A stretch of DNA of 52,630 bases from Coriobacteriia bacterium (lineage in GTDB: Bacteria > Actinomycetota > Coriobacteriia > Anaerosomatales > SLCP01), in NCBI GenBank assembly GCA_014859265.1, contig JACUUN010000006.1, positions 1 through 52,630 on the forward strand, read 5' to 3'. The translations under genes were made by a program, and so were the position numbers. Of this stretch, positions 27,902 to 35,834 are shown piece by piece. The notes under the pieces are model-generated. The model was not told where the DNA came from, ran no database searches, and saw only the letters and a program-made list of their open reading frames with translations. How positions within the stretch are numbered: the first letter of the stretch is position 1; every line of letters begins with the position of its first letter.

Positions 27902-28120
27902 CTAGCGTCCCCCTTTCTCGGACGAATCGGGCAACGCGTCGAGTTCGGCGATGAGCGACTCAACGGAGACGTCATGCATGTGCGCCACGGCTCCCAGTGT
28001 CTCCATGCCGGCGGCGAGACACGACTTGCAAGCCAGGCCGTGACGCTCGAAGACAGCAGCCGCGCCGGGATGACTCGTCAGCACGTCCTGGATGAGCATG
28101 TCTGCAGTGTAGCGGGGCAC
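27902..28120 (-). CDS. DUF1858 domain protein
   Basis: 72 aa. The DUF1858 pattern is clear: DMLIQDVLTSHPGAAAVFERHGLACKSC with two cysteines (C-x2-C at KSCLAAG is not paired; the visible ones are Cys31 and Cys34). These small helical proteins occur alone or fused to redox enzymes; function is unknown. GTG 28120 has GGAGGG at a good distance. It is the first gene of the DUF1858-Asp23-DAK-DegV-recG run; a TATACT -10 box lies at 28162-28167. Confidence 0.85.
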   Translation of the reverse strand: MPRYTADMLIQDVLTSHPGAAAVFERHGLACKSCLAAGMETLGAVAHMHDVSVESLIAELDALPDSSEKGGR

Positions 28121-28161
28121 GCTCGCCCTCCGTCTCCAGCATCAGACGACAGGTTAGCGCA

Positions 28162-28167
28162 AGTATA
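28162..28167 (-). promoter_or_regulatory. -10 box for the DUF1858-recG run
   Basis: TATACT on the minus strand, about 42 bp before the GTG start. A -35 match at 17-18 bp is poor. Confidence 0.35.
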
Positions 28168-28217
28168 TCCGATTCTGACACCCGCCCCTGCCAGGCACGA
28201 AGCCGGGTCACCGCTGC

Positions 28218-28246
28218 TTGTAGGCATCAAGTGCGTGTGATACCAT
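28218..28246 (+). promoter_or_regulatory. promoter of rpmB
   Basis: TTGTAG (28218-28223) and TACCAT (28241-28246) with a 17-bp spacer on the plus strand. The predicted start near 28253 leaves a leader of about 80 nt that contains a tandem repeat and a hairpin. Confidence 0.5.
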
Positions 28247-28255
28247 CACTTGCGC

Positions 28256-28305
28256 TTTTCGACCGCTCACTTTCGACCGCTCACGCATCGGGCAATGCCT
28301 GATGC
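28256..28305 (+). promoter_or_regulatory. structured rpmB leader (tandem repeat plus hairpin)
   Basis: A 14-bp unit TTTCGACCGCTCAC occurs twice in tandem (28257-28270 and 28271-28284). It is followed directly by a hairpin at 28285-28305: 9-bp stem (GCATCGGGC/GCCTGATGC, one G-U pair) with loop AAT. It ends about 15 nt before the GGAGTG ribosome site, so it could act in autoregulation. Confidence 0.45.
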
Positions 28306-28334
28306 GAAGTACGCTACCAGAACGGAGTGACCAG

Positions 28335-28523
28335 ATGTCCAAGGTCTGCAGTGTCTGTGGCAAGCATCCCGCCGCCGGTCGCAATGTAAGCCACTCGCAC
28401 CGGGTGACGAATCGCATGTTCCACCCGAACATCCAGAAGGTGAACGCCGTCGTAGACGGTACGGTGAAACGGATCAACGTCTGCACGAAGTGCATGAAGG
28501 CCGGCAAGATCACGCGCGGATAG
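28335..28523 (+). CDS. rpmB: ribosomal protein bL28 (zinc form)
   Basis: 62 aa with [16 protein letters not shown] typical of bL28 and two CxxC pairs (Cys5/Cys8 and Cys50/Cys53) for zinc. ATG 28335 has GGAGTG upstream; the longer open frame starts in the leader hairpin and is not the real start. The gene is isolated on the plus strand between two minus-strand operons. Confidence 0.95.
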   Translation: MSKVCSVCGKHPAAGRNVSHSHRVTNRMFHPNIQKVNAVVDGTVKRINVCTKCMKAGKITRG

Positions 28524-28554
28524 TCCTGCGGTTCCCGACGTCGGTCCAGACCGC

Positions 28555-30381
28555 TCAGCTGGTATGACCGGGGATCTTGTCCGATTGTGAGGCGTTGATG
28601 GCAAGGAAGGCATCGACGATCTCTGGATCGAACTGGGTCCCCGACTCTCTTTGCAGCTCCTCCAGAGCCTCGGGGTCCGACAGCGCGCCCCGGTACGAAC
28701 GCTCTGACGTCATCGCCACGAAGGCGTCCGCCACCGCCAGAATCCGCGAGCCAAGCGGTATGGCCCCCCCAGCAAGTCCTCCGACGTAACCCGACCCGTC
28801 GTACCGCTCGTGGTGGTGGTACACAATCGGAGCCACCTTCCGCAGAGCGGGCGCCTGCTCCAGTATCTCTGCCGCGATCACCGGGTGCATCGTGATGAGG
28901 CCGCGCTCGACAGTCGAGAGTGGACGATTCGAGGCCAACGCGGGCTCCCCCCCCGCTGACGGCATGCCGATGTCGTGCAATATCGCCGCAACTTCCAGAG
29001 CGCGCGTCTCATCAGCGGAAAGATCCATCTTCTTTGCAAGGAGCGCCGTGTAGAGCATGACACGCTCTGTGTCGCCCTGGGCGTACGGGTCCTTCGTCTC
29101 AATTGCCAGGGCGAGCGCTTTGAGAGTGTCGAAGTACAGGTTACTGGCGGAGGCCACCGCGCGCGCGTTCCTCACTGCTACCGCCGTTTGATGGGCGAGC
29201 ACTCCGAGTGTCTCGAGGTCGGAGGTAGTAAACCGCGACGGATGATTGGGGCTGCCCACGTTGAGCACGCCGAGGACGCCATCATAATCCGCAACGGGCA
29301 CCGAGGCGGCAGAGCGTATGCCCCGGGAGCGCGAGGGTGTGTCCCGGCCAGGAAGGTCCTCGACCACGAGCGGCTGTCCGGAGATGGCGACCCAACCCGC
29401 GATTCCGTTACCGGGACGTACCGCTGTGGAGTCGACAACCTCGGCAGGCAGACCGACTGCCGTGGCGATGCGCAGATTCGCGCCGGATTCGTCGTACAGC
29501 ATGATGCTGCCGGTTGTGGCTCCGGTCAGCTGGAGAGCGCTCTCAAGGGCGGTACGGACGACGGCGTCGGGATCGAACAGTCGCGCCAGCTCGCGCGCCG
29601 TTTGCAGCAGGGTGTGTGCGGCGTCCGACTCCTCCGTGGCCACTTCGAGTGCGAGGGCGGCTGCGAGTGGGAGCCGGAACGCGGCCGCGATACGGTTCAC
29701 GACGTCAAGATCGGGGCGTGCGCCCACGAAGTCGAGCGCGGCTGCACCGCCGATGGGGCCGAGCGAGATGGGCACGACATAGTGCCAGACGGTGCTCTCC
29801 TCGGAATCCTCCGGCCCGATAGTCAGGGATTCCAGGACCGCAGTGCCCTTGGCGATGGCCGCCGTCACAGACTGGCGAGCCACCAGCAGCGTCTCATCGT
29901 CCCTGCCCGCGACCGTCACAGGCACTGCAGCCGCTTCTCCTGCCCCGTCCGCTCTCCAGATGACGGCACGAACGGCCGCACCGGCGGTAGTCGCAGATGC
30001 AAGAAGCGCGCCGGCGACGCTCGCTACGTTGATGTCCTCTGGCATTACAACATCCGGAAAGCGAGGCGCGTGAGCCGCGGGAGAGTCGTCAGCGGGAATC
30101 GCACGCGCTTCGGAGGCCGGTGCATCTGCGGAGTCCGAAGCGATGCCAGGAAACGGCTCCGGTTGTGCCCGGGGCACTTCGGCCCGGGGCGGCGGTACGG
30201 GGGGCGTCACGGCGGCCTTCGGAGCAGGCTCCCGGCGAGACCGGTCGAGCATCAGCACCGCACCAGCGGCCAGCAGGAACGCGAGGGCGGCAAAGCCCAG
30301 AGCCAACGACACGTAAGCAACAGCCGCGTAAGCCACGATCATTGCAGCCGCGCCGAGTGCAAGTGCGATCCCGATCAACAC
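28555..30381 (-). CDS. membrane GAF-HD-GYP protein
   Basis: 608 aa. Two N-terminal membrane helices (about 1-45), a Pro/Ala-rich linker, a diverged GAF-like region (about 115-250), a clear GAF domain (about 255-405: GSIMLYDESG, VRPGNGIAGWV) and a C-terminal HD-GYP domain. The metal residues are present: HD at 469-470 (ILHDIGMP) and HHHERYDGSGY near 523-533. The GYP triplet itself reads GYV. Likely a sensor with phosphodiesterase activity on c-di-GMP or a related nucleotide, or a non-catalytic receiver. GTG 30381 has GGAG 6 nt upstream. Confidence 0.88.
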   Translation of the reverse strand: MLIGIALALGAAAMIVAYAAVAYVSLALGFAALAFLLAAGAVLMLDRSRREPAPKAAVTPPVPPPRAEVPRAQPEPFPGIASDSADAPASEARAIPADDSPAAHAPRFPDVVMPEDINVASVAGALLASATTAGAAVRAVIWRADGAGEAAAVPVTVAGRDDETLLVARQSVTAAIAKGTAVLESLTIGPEDSEESTVWHYVVPISLGPIGGAAALDFVGARPDLDVVNRIAAAFRLPLAAALALEVATEESDAAHTLLQTARELARLFDPDAVVRTALESALQLTGATTGSIMLYDESGANLRIATAVGLPAEVVDSTAVRPGNGIAGWVAISGQPLVVEDLPGRDTPSRSRGIRSAASVPVADYDGVLGVLNVGSPNHPSRFTTSDLETLGVLAHQTAVAVRNARAVASASNLYFDTLKALALAIETKDPYAQGDTERVMLYTALLAKKMDLSADETRALEVAAILHDIGMPSAGGEPALASNRPLSTVERGLITMHPVIAAEILEQAPALRKVAPIVYHHHERYDGSGYVGGLAGGAIPLGSRILAVADAFVAMTSERSYRGALSDPEALEELQRESGTQFDPEIVDAFLAINASQSDKIPGHTS

Positions 30382-30413
30382 GATACGCTCCGCCCTTTCC
30401 TGGGAGTTCGCTT

Positions 30414-30419
30414 ATTATA
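30414..30419 (-). promoter_or_regulatory. -10 box of the GAF-HD-GYP gene
   Basis: A perfect TATAAT on the minus strand, 33 bp before the GTG start. No TTGACA-like hexamer at 16-18 bp. It implies that this gene is transcribed apart from thiT-thiN. Confidence 0.5.
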
Positions 30420-30436
30420 CCGTGTCGAGCCTGGAG

Positions 30437-31120
30437 TTATCCGGATCCGGTGGAGAAGCGAGCGTGATCAGTCCCGGAGACGGAATGGGACAGTACGAGA
30501 AGCCTGCCCCGGTCGACACGCACGATGGCGGGTGTCTCGAGGACCACATTGCTCAGACCACGGCTGGCGAGCGCACCGAGCGTCGCACTCTCGAGCGGAT
30601 AGCGCGCTCCGCTGCACGAGACGAGGGCCTTGTCGTCCAGAGCGAGGAGGGAGAAGATCGCGCCAGGCCCTGACAGGGTCATCGAGCATCGCCCCTCGGC
30701 GTCGAGGATCCAGCCCGCCATGTCCGGATCGACCAGATCGATGGTGAGCTCTGTGTGCCTGAACACGCTGCCGATCGCGGAGAGCGTGTGATCGAGGCGT
30801 GCCGACCATGCGGCAGTGACGGTCGCGTGGCCCACATCGAGGTCACGTACCGCCTCAAGGGCAAGATCGAGATCTGTGACGTCCTTCTCGGCAGGTGATC
30901 GTCTCAGCTGGGCGCCCGAGGCCTTCACCTGCTCAAGTACGTCGGAACCGATCGAATCGAAATCGCCCACGAGCAAGTCGGGGACGCGTCCGTGCGAGAG
31001 GCACACTCCCCCACCGGCGTCAGCGGCTATGACCAGTCCGCGGTGGGCGGTTATGAGTTGTCGGTAGAACACATCTGCGTCCGCTTGTGGTGCCGCACAG
31101 ACGACGAGCGCGACGTTCAT
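30437..31120 (-). CDS. thiN: thiamine pyrophosphokinase
   Basis: Transfers pyrophosphate from ATP to thiamine to form TPP. Family marks are ADAGGGVCLSHGRVPDLLVGDFDSI and KDVTDLDLAL in the N-terminal catalytic half, and ARLDHTLSAIG. The frame is open to 31195, but ATG 31120 (227 aa) overlaps the thiT stop (ATGA) and starts at the conserved region. With thiT and the TPP riboswitch it forms a thiamine uptake-and-activation operon. Confidence 0.92.
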   Translation of the reverse strand: MNVALVVCAAPQADADVFYRQLITAHRGLVIAADAGGGVCLSHGRVPDLLVGDFDSIGSDVLEQVKASGAQLRRSPAEKDVTDLDLALEAVRDLDVGHATVTAAWSARLDHTLSAIGSVFRHTELTIDLVDPDMAGWILDAEGRCSMTLSGPGAIFSLLALDDKALVSCSGARYPLESATLGALASRGLSNVVLETPAIVRVDRGRLLVLSHSVSGTDHARFSTGSG

Positions 31121-31695
31121 GCCGACGCGTCTTTGTCGGGTACCGGAAGAATACCTGCCAGTGCGGGAACGACCACGGCCGCAGCTGCGAAACATGCAAC
31201 CGCCGAGACCGGCACATACAGGTTGTAGAGCGCCGAGTAGAGCCAGATCGGCTGCCCGGCTGGTGCGAACTCTCCGAAGAAGACCATCCCGGAAACGAAG
31301 TGAGCGACGTAGCGTCCAGTGGCTCCGAGCGTGATGCCTGCGGCCATCAGAAACGCGATCCGACGTGACGCCCGGTCCCGCAGGGCCGGTATCAATGCTG
31401 CAGACACCACGCCAGCCAGGCCGACCAGCAGATACGCCACGGGGTAGTCGAGTATCGGTTGCACCCAGTGTACGGGTGGGTAAGGATCCACCATGAGATC
31501 GACCAGGCCATAGAGGCCGCCCGCGACAAGACCAGGCAGCAGGCCCCGACGGAAGGCTAGAACGAAGAGGGGCAGCATCCCCAGTGAGACACTACCACCT
31601 TGCGGCATCCTCCAGACGGTGAACATGCTCAACACGGCTGCAAGAGCAATCGTCAGAGCGATCTCGAGGAGAAGTCTGGTGCGTCGTTCCTTCAT
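31117..31695 (-). CDS. thiT: ECF thiamine transporter substrate-binding subunit ThiT
   Basis: 192 aa, about six membrane helices. ThiT marks: GGSVSLGMLPLFVLAFRRG, DPYPPVHWVQPILDYPVAY and GRYVAHFVSG. The S component captures thiamine and works with the shared energising module EcfAA'T, not encoded in this window. ATG 31695 has GGAGG 7 nt upstream and removes ten upstream residues. A TPP riboswitch precedes it. Confidence 0.94.
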   Translation of the reverse strand: MKERRTRLLLEIALTIALAAVLSMFTVWRMPQGGSVSLGMLPLFVLAFRRGLLPGLVAGGLYGLVDLMVDPYPPVHWVQPILDYPVAYLLVGLAGVVSAALIPALRDRASRRIAFLMAAGITLGATGRYVAHFVSGMVFFGEFAPAGQPIWLYSALYNLYVPVSAVACFAAAAVVVPALAGILPVPDKDASA

Positions 31696-31767
31696 GACGT
31701 GCCTCCGTTCGGCATCGGCGGTCACCGTACGGGAGCAACGTTACGACATAGCCACGTGCGCGCCATG

Positions 31768-31860
31768 ACCGTCATGCGCGCCCCGCATTACCGGGGCCGT
31801 CCTCTCGGTCGCGGTCACAAGACCGCCTCTCAGCCGCTCTCCAGCAGCTCCCGATACGGT
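31768..31860 (-). ncRNA. TPP riboswitch (THI element)
   Basis: About 93 nt on the minus strand, 73 nt before thiT. Closing helix P1 is ACCGT (31856-31860) with ACGGT (31768-31772). P2 is TCGG/CCGA, and P3 GCTGCT/AGCGGC is followed by the diagnostic TGAGA (GCTGAGA at 31828-31834). An extra hairpin GCGGTC-TTGT-GACCGC follows, then P5 GCCCCG/CGGGGC around GTAATG and a GCGC. The usual P4 pairing is not obvious. A strong alternative hairpin, GCGCGCATGAC with GTCATGGCGCGC, overlaps the 3' P1 strand and could be the expression switch. Downstream thiT-thiN fits. Confidence 0.85.
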
Positions 31861-31917
31861 TCGATTGTCATACGACTCTGGCACACATGGCACTCGACCG
31901 CAATGCGGCGGCTTGCA

Positions 31918-33081
31918 TCATGGCCGGGCGAACTGCTCTCCGAGTGCCCGGTATACGGCCCTCGCGATGGTGTCGCTCCAGGTCGGATCACGGAATGCCG
32001 CGACATCTTCCCGGGAATCAAGTGCGCCTAACCGGACACGGAGAGTCGGGGCCGAAGCCGCCGCGGCCACCGGGTCGGATACGAGCAGAGCACGGCTCAC
32101 CCTGCGCTCCTGTTCCGCGAGTATCCCGACGAGGACCACGGCGAGCTCATCAGACGCCTGGACCTGCGGCGGCAGCAGCGTGCCTTCTCCGGGGACGAGG
32201 ACGCCGAGGCCAACCGGTGACTCCAGTACAACGTCCAGCCCGATTGCAGCGGTCACGAGCGGTGTGGTCTCGGCGGCTCTCTGGGCGCGGGTTGCAAGGG
32301 ACACGTCAGCCTCCGTGACCGACCGGGTGATGACCACCCGTGCGCCTGACGCTTCAAGCAGCGAACGCAGACGTCGAGCAACTTCCATAGCAGGGTCCAC
32401 GTCAGAAGCCTGCGGCGGCTCAGGATCGATGACGAAGACCGTGCCCTGAAGAGCGAAGGGCAGGAGCGCTGTCGAGGCGCTGCCATCCGAGGCGATGCGG
32501 ACACGGACGACGTCAGACGTCCTGACGATTGCGCCCGCAGCGGGAATCGTCTCGAGCACGGTGTCGCTCGGCTGGTCCGAGTCGACGGCCTCGATCTTCA
32601 CAACCAGTCCGCGCTGCTCGAGTTGGGCGCGCGCAACCTTGATTCCCTGACCCACGACATCGGGCATCACGAACTCTTCTGTTCCTGCCGAGACGACCAG
32701 GGCGACCGTACCCCCTCGGGACAACCTCGCACCTTCCGAGGGGTTCTGTGCGAGCACTGTCCCTTCGGGCTGGACGTCGAATCGGCGCTCGACCGTTGAG
32801 ACGCCCAGGCCCGCCTGGGCGAGACGAGCACGGGCGACACCTTCGGGCAGTCCTGTGATGTCTGGAACGAGGATTCCGATACCCGAGACGTACCAGGTGC
32901 CCACGGCGAGCGCGAGCGCGAGCACTGCAGTCAAGCCGAGTATCCCCGCCAACAGCGAACGCGGGACAAGAGGCCGCCTGCGCGGCCGTTCGCGGTCGAC
33001 CAGCAGACCGGATGGGGCCTCCGCCGACTCGGCGGGAGCGTCATTTTCGATCTTGGACGGTTCTTGTTCGGTCTTTTCCAT
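31918..33081 (-). CDS. PASTA protein with degenerate amidase domain
   Basis: 387 aa. A charged cytoplasmic N-terminus, one membrane helix (42-64), two PASTA repeats (about 70-133 and 136-198; muropeptide-binding modules), then a domain at 213-384 with the pattern of Amidase_3 (MurNAc-L-Ala amidase): VFVIDP, VARRLRSLLEASGARVVITR, SLATRAQRA, and a C-terminal LGALDSREDVAAFRDP. All zinc and catalytic positions look lost: DPGHGG reads DPEPPQ, SIHxN reads AIGLD, and the ELGF glutamate is Arg. Probably a peptidoglycan-sensing pseudoenzyme. A TACACT -10 box lies 7 nt before ATG 33081, so the mRNA may be leaderless. Confidence 0.8.
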   Translation of the reverse strand: MEKTEQEPSKIENDAPAESAEAPSGLLVDRERPRRRPLVPRSLLAGILGLTAVLALALAVGTWYVSGIGILVPDITGLPEGVARARLAQAGLGVSTVERRFDVQPEGTVLAQNPSEGARLSRGGTVALVVSAGTEEFVMPDVVGQGIKVARAQLEQRGLVVKIEAVDSDQPSDTVLETIPAAGAIVRTSDVVRVRIASDGSASTALLPFALQGTVFVIDPEPPQASDVDPAMEVARRLRSLLEASGARVVITRSVTEADVSLATRAQRAAETTPLVTAAIGLDVVLESPVGLGVLVPGEGTLLPPQVQASDELAVVLVGILAEQERRVSRALLVSDPVAAAASAPTLRVRLGALDSREDVAAFRDPTWSDTIARAVYRALGEQFARP

Positions 33082-33181
33082 AATCATCAGTGTAGTATGT
33101 GACGTCGTCTTGCGGGACGGCATGCCACTCGCTATCGTGCTAGCCTGTTCGTCCGAGTGCTCGGAGAGGAGCGTTGCACGT

Positions 33182-33454
33182 ATGCCGAGGTACGACTACC
33201 GTTGCACATCTTGTGCCTGTGTGTTCGAGGTGTCTCGCCCTGCGGGCGAGCCCTCTGGCGAGTCCTGCCCCGATTGCGGGTCCGACGCACGGAGAGTATT
33301 CACTCCCGTCGGCGTGGTGTTCAAGGGGAGCGGGTTCCATAACACCGACTATCGCCGTACATCTCCGGACTCCTCATCTTCCGACACGGCCTCGACCGCT
33401 ACACCTGCACCCTCATGTGGCTCGGATTGCTCGTCCTGCCCGGCCGGGGAGTAG
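33182..33454 (+). CDS. FmdB-type zinc ribbon protein
   Basis: 90 aa. The start MPRYDYRCTSCACVFE and the second pair CPDCG form the FmdB regulatory zinc ribbon; GVVFKGSGFHNTDY is the usual continuation. A Ser/Thr/Ala linker leads to a short Cys-rich tail (CGSDCSSC). A much longer open frame to 32855 runs antisense to the PASTA gene and is not believed. AGGAG lies about 10 nt before the ATG. Function unknown; possibly a transcription-linked zinc protein. Confidence 0.9.
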   Translation: MPRYDYRCTSCACVFEVSRPAGEPSGESCPDCGSDARRVFTPVGVVFKGSGFHNTDYRRTSPDSSSSDTASTATPAPSCGSDCSSCPAGE

Positions 33455-33469
33455 TGTCCGCCTCCGGCG

Positions 33470-34435
33470 TCAGTCCTTGCGCACCCAGAACGGCTCGGCA
33501 CCCGTCTTGTAAACCGTCTCGATGAAACGCACGGTCCCGGTGGATGCATCCATCGCGACCGAGTGGGTCCGAGAGCCCTTCCCGAAATACTTCACTCCAC
33601 GCAACATCTCGCCGTCGGTGACGCCGGTGGCGATGAACGCCGCCTCGTCCGTCGCCACCAGGCAATCCATGTCGAGTACGCCGTCGATGTCACACTTCGC
33701 CATACGCTCGGCCCGAGCGCGCTCCTCGTCGTTGCGGAACTTGAAGCGTCCCATGAACTGTCCACCGATACATCGCATCGCGGCAGCGGCGAGAACGCCT
33801 TCGGGTGCGGCCCCGATACCCAGGTACAGGTGGATGCCGGTACCCTCGATCGCCGTCGCGACCGCACCGAACACGTCGCCGTCGGATATCAGCCGAATCC
33901 GGGCCCCTGCTTCACGAACCTCAGCGATGAGGTCCGCGTGTCTGTCCCTGTCGAGAATACACACGACGATGTCCCCTACCGGGCGGTCGAGGGCTTTCGC
34001 GACCCCTCTCACGTTCTCCGCCGGCGGCGCATCCACGTGGATCGCCCCAGCCGCCACCGGGCCGGTCGCCACCTTCATCATGTAGGTATCCGGGGCGTTA
34101 AGCAGCGTGCCCTTGGGACCGAATGCCAACACGGCGAGGGAGTTGGACTGGCCGTACGCGGTGAGGTTCGTACCCTCGAGTGGATCGACGGCGATGTCGA
34201 TCTCCTCTCCACCGGCACCGACCTTCTCACCGATGTAGAGCATCGGGGCCTCGTCCCGCTCGCCTTCACCGATGACGATTTCACCCGAGATGTCGAGGCT
34301 ATTCAGCGCGAGTCGCATCGCCTCGACCGCCGCTTCGTCGGCAGCGTGTTTGTCACCCCTCCCCATCCAGCGGCCGGCAGCCAACGCCGCAGCCTCAGTG
34401 ACCTCGAGCATCTCAACGATCCTCGTCACGCGCAT
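33470..34435 (-). CDS. glpX: fructose-1,6-bisphosphatase class II GlpX
   Basis: Gluconeogenic phosphatase, Li-sensitive sugar phosphatase fold. Motifs: GRGDKHAADEAAV, the metal site GEGERDEAPML, DPLEGTNLTA and DGDVFGAVA. The frame opens at 34549, but ATG 34435 has a perfect GAGGAGG 5-6 nt upstream and starts at the family N-terminus (321 aa). It lies downstream of rsmB in the same direction. Confidence 0.95.
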   Translation of the reverse strand: MRVTRIVEMLEVTEAAALAAGRWMGRGDKHAADEAAVEAMRLALNSLDISGEIVIGEGERDEAPMLYIGEKVGAGGEEIDIAVDPLEGTNLTAYGQSNSLAVLAFGPKGTLLNAPDTYMMKVATGPVAAGAIHVDAPPAENVRGVAKALDRPVGDIVVCILDRDRHADLIAEVREAGARIRLISDGDVFGAVATAIEGTGIHLYLGIGAAPEGVLAAAAMRCIGGQFMGRFKFRNDEERARAERMAKCDIDGVLDMDCLVATDEAAFIATGVTDGEMLRGVKYFGKGSRTHSVAMDASTGTVRFIETVYKTGAEPFWVRKD

Positions 34436-34472
34436 GTATCCTCCTCGGTCAGACCAACACCGGTACAGGAAA

Positions 34473-35834
34473 CTATCCGCTGGCAAGAACGGCAGCGAAG
34501 TGTCCGTCGGGTCCGCCGGGTTCCGGAATCGAGCGGAACCACCCCTCACGTGTCACGAAGTGCTCCCAGCCCGTAGGCACCGGAGACGTCAGCGGCACGA
34601 TGCTAAACTCCTTCCCCGTCGGTCGGGCAAGGAATCCCTCGATGACCGCGCGGTTCTCGCGGTCGGTAACAGTGCACGTCGAGTACACCACGAAACCGCC
34701 GGGCCGGACAAGGCGCGCAGCCGTCTCGAGCATGCCTTCTCCGAGGGCAGCGAGCTCACCGATCGATGACGGTTCAAGCCTCCACCGTTTCTCGGGATGC
34801 CGGCGTAACGTGCCGAGTCCCGAGCAGGGAGCGTCGACGAGTACGACATCGGCCGAGGCGGGGCCTCCGAGCGCTTCCACGGATACGGGATTGGTCGTGT
34901 CCGCCACGATGCCCTGCACTTCGGGGACTCCCAGTGCAGCCAATCGTTCCTCGAGAAGTGCGACTTTGAACGCGTGCACGTCAGCGGAGAGTACCTCGGC
35001 CGGACCACCGTTTCGTACGGAGGCGGCCTGCATCAGCAACGTCTTGGTCCCGCGACCGGCTGCGAGTTCTACTCCTCGTCTGCCCGGTCCCGGAGCCGCG
35101 AGGGCGGCGACGTACTGGGCTGCCGCATCCGCGACAACGCACGCCCCGTCACGCAACGCCGTGCTCTTCACGGCGGCGGGCGGTGAGCCTGCTACAATGC
35201 AGCCCTCTGGCTCACATGCTGCGGGCTCGACGCCCTCATGCTCGAGTAGAGACATGAGGGCGTCGAACGTGCTGACGAAGGGGTTGTGTGCGAGGAAGAG
35301 CGGTGCCGGCTCGTTATCCGCCTGCAGCATCGTTCGGGCTAGCTCAAGTCCGAGATCGTCCACGAGAATACGGACGAGCCACGAGGGGTGCGACGTCATG
35401 CGCGCAAGCGCATCGGTGTCGGTGTCCGGATCTCCAAAGGGAAAGGCTTGTGCGTCCTCGGCGATCCGTCGCAGCACAGCGTTGGCCAGCCCTGTTGCAC
35501 GGCGCTCGATGGAGCGTACAGCTTCCACGCCCTGGTGCACGGCCACACGGTCCGGGGTGCGCATGAACAGAAGCTCGTAAGCGGCTACCCTGAGCGCATC
35601 ACGGACGAGTGGATGGACACGCGAGGGCCGGTCGAGATAGCGGTCGAGGACATCGTCGAGAGTTCCTTCGGAAGCGAGAGCACCATACGCGAGCCGGGTC
35701 GCGAATGCGCCATCGCGGTCTGACAGCCCCGAATCGTCTAACGCCCGGGCGAGGAGTTCATGTCCCCATCCGCTGCGAGTGCGGGCCTCACGCACGACCC
35801 TAAGAGCTGCTGCGCGAGACGGGGTCAGGCTCAC
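34473..35834 (-). CDS. rsmB: 16S rRNA (cytosine967-C5)-methyltransferase RsmB
   Basis: N-terminal NusB-like RNA-binding domain (to about residue 135: VRDALRVAAYELLFM) and a C-terminal Rossmann methyltransferase with GVELAAGRGTKT, VLVDAPCSGLGTLRRHPE (catalytic Cys) and YSTCTV. GTG 35834 overlaps the fmt stop (GTGA) with a G-rich site 8 nt before it and gives 453 aa. GTG 35840 is an alternative. The fmt-rsmB pair is conserved widely. Confidence 0.95.
   Translation of the reverse strand: MSLTPSRAAALRVVREARTRSGWGHELLARALDDSGLSDRDGAFATRLAYGALASEGTLDDVLDRYLDRPSRVHPLVRDALRVAAYELLFMRTPDRVAVHQGVEAVRSIERRATGLANAVLRRIAEDAQAFPFGDPDTDTDALARMTSHPSWLVRILVDDLGLELARTMLQADNEPAPLFLAHNPFVSTFDALMSLLEHEGVEPAACEPEGCIVAGSPPAAVKSTALRDGACVVADAAAQYVAALAAPGPGRRGVELAAGRGTKTLLMQAASVRNGGPAEVLSADVHAFKVALLEERLAALGVPEVQGIVADTTNPVSVEALGGPASADVVLVDAPCSGLGTLRRHPEKRWRLEPSSIGELAALGEGMLETAARLVRPGGFVVYSTCTVTDRENRAVIEGFLARPTGKEFSIVPLTSPVPTGWEHFVTREGWFRSIPEPGGPDGHFAAVLASG

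Noticed and set aside
28230-28255. GTGAT-ACC-ATCAC repeat as a terminator between DUF1858 and rpmB
   Set aside because: The two genes are divergent, so no terminator is expected, and the repeat overlaps the rpmB promoter.
32855-33181. N-terminal extension of the FmdB-type gene
   Set aside because: It runs antisense to the PASTA gene; the family starts at MPRYDYRC with a ribosome site at 33182.
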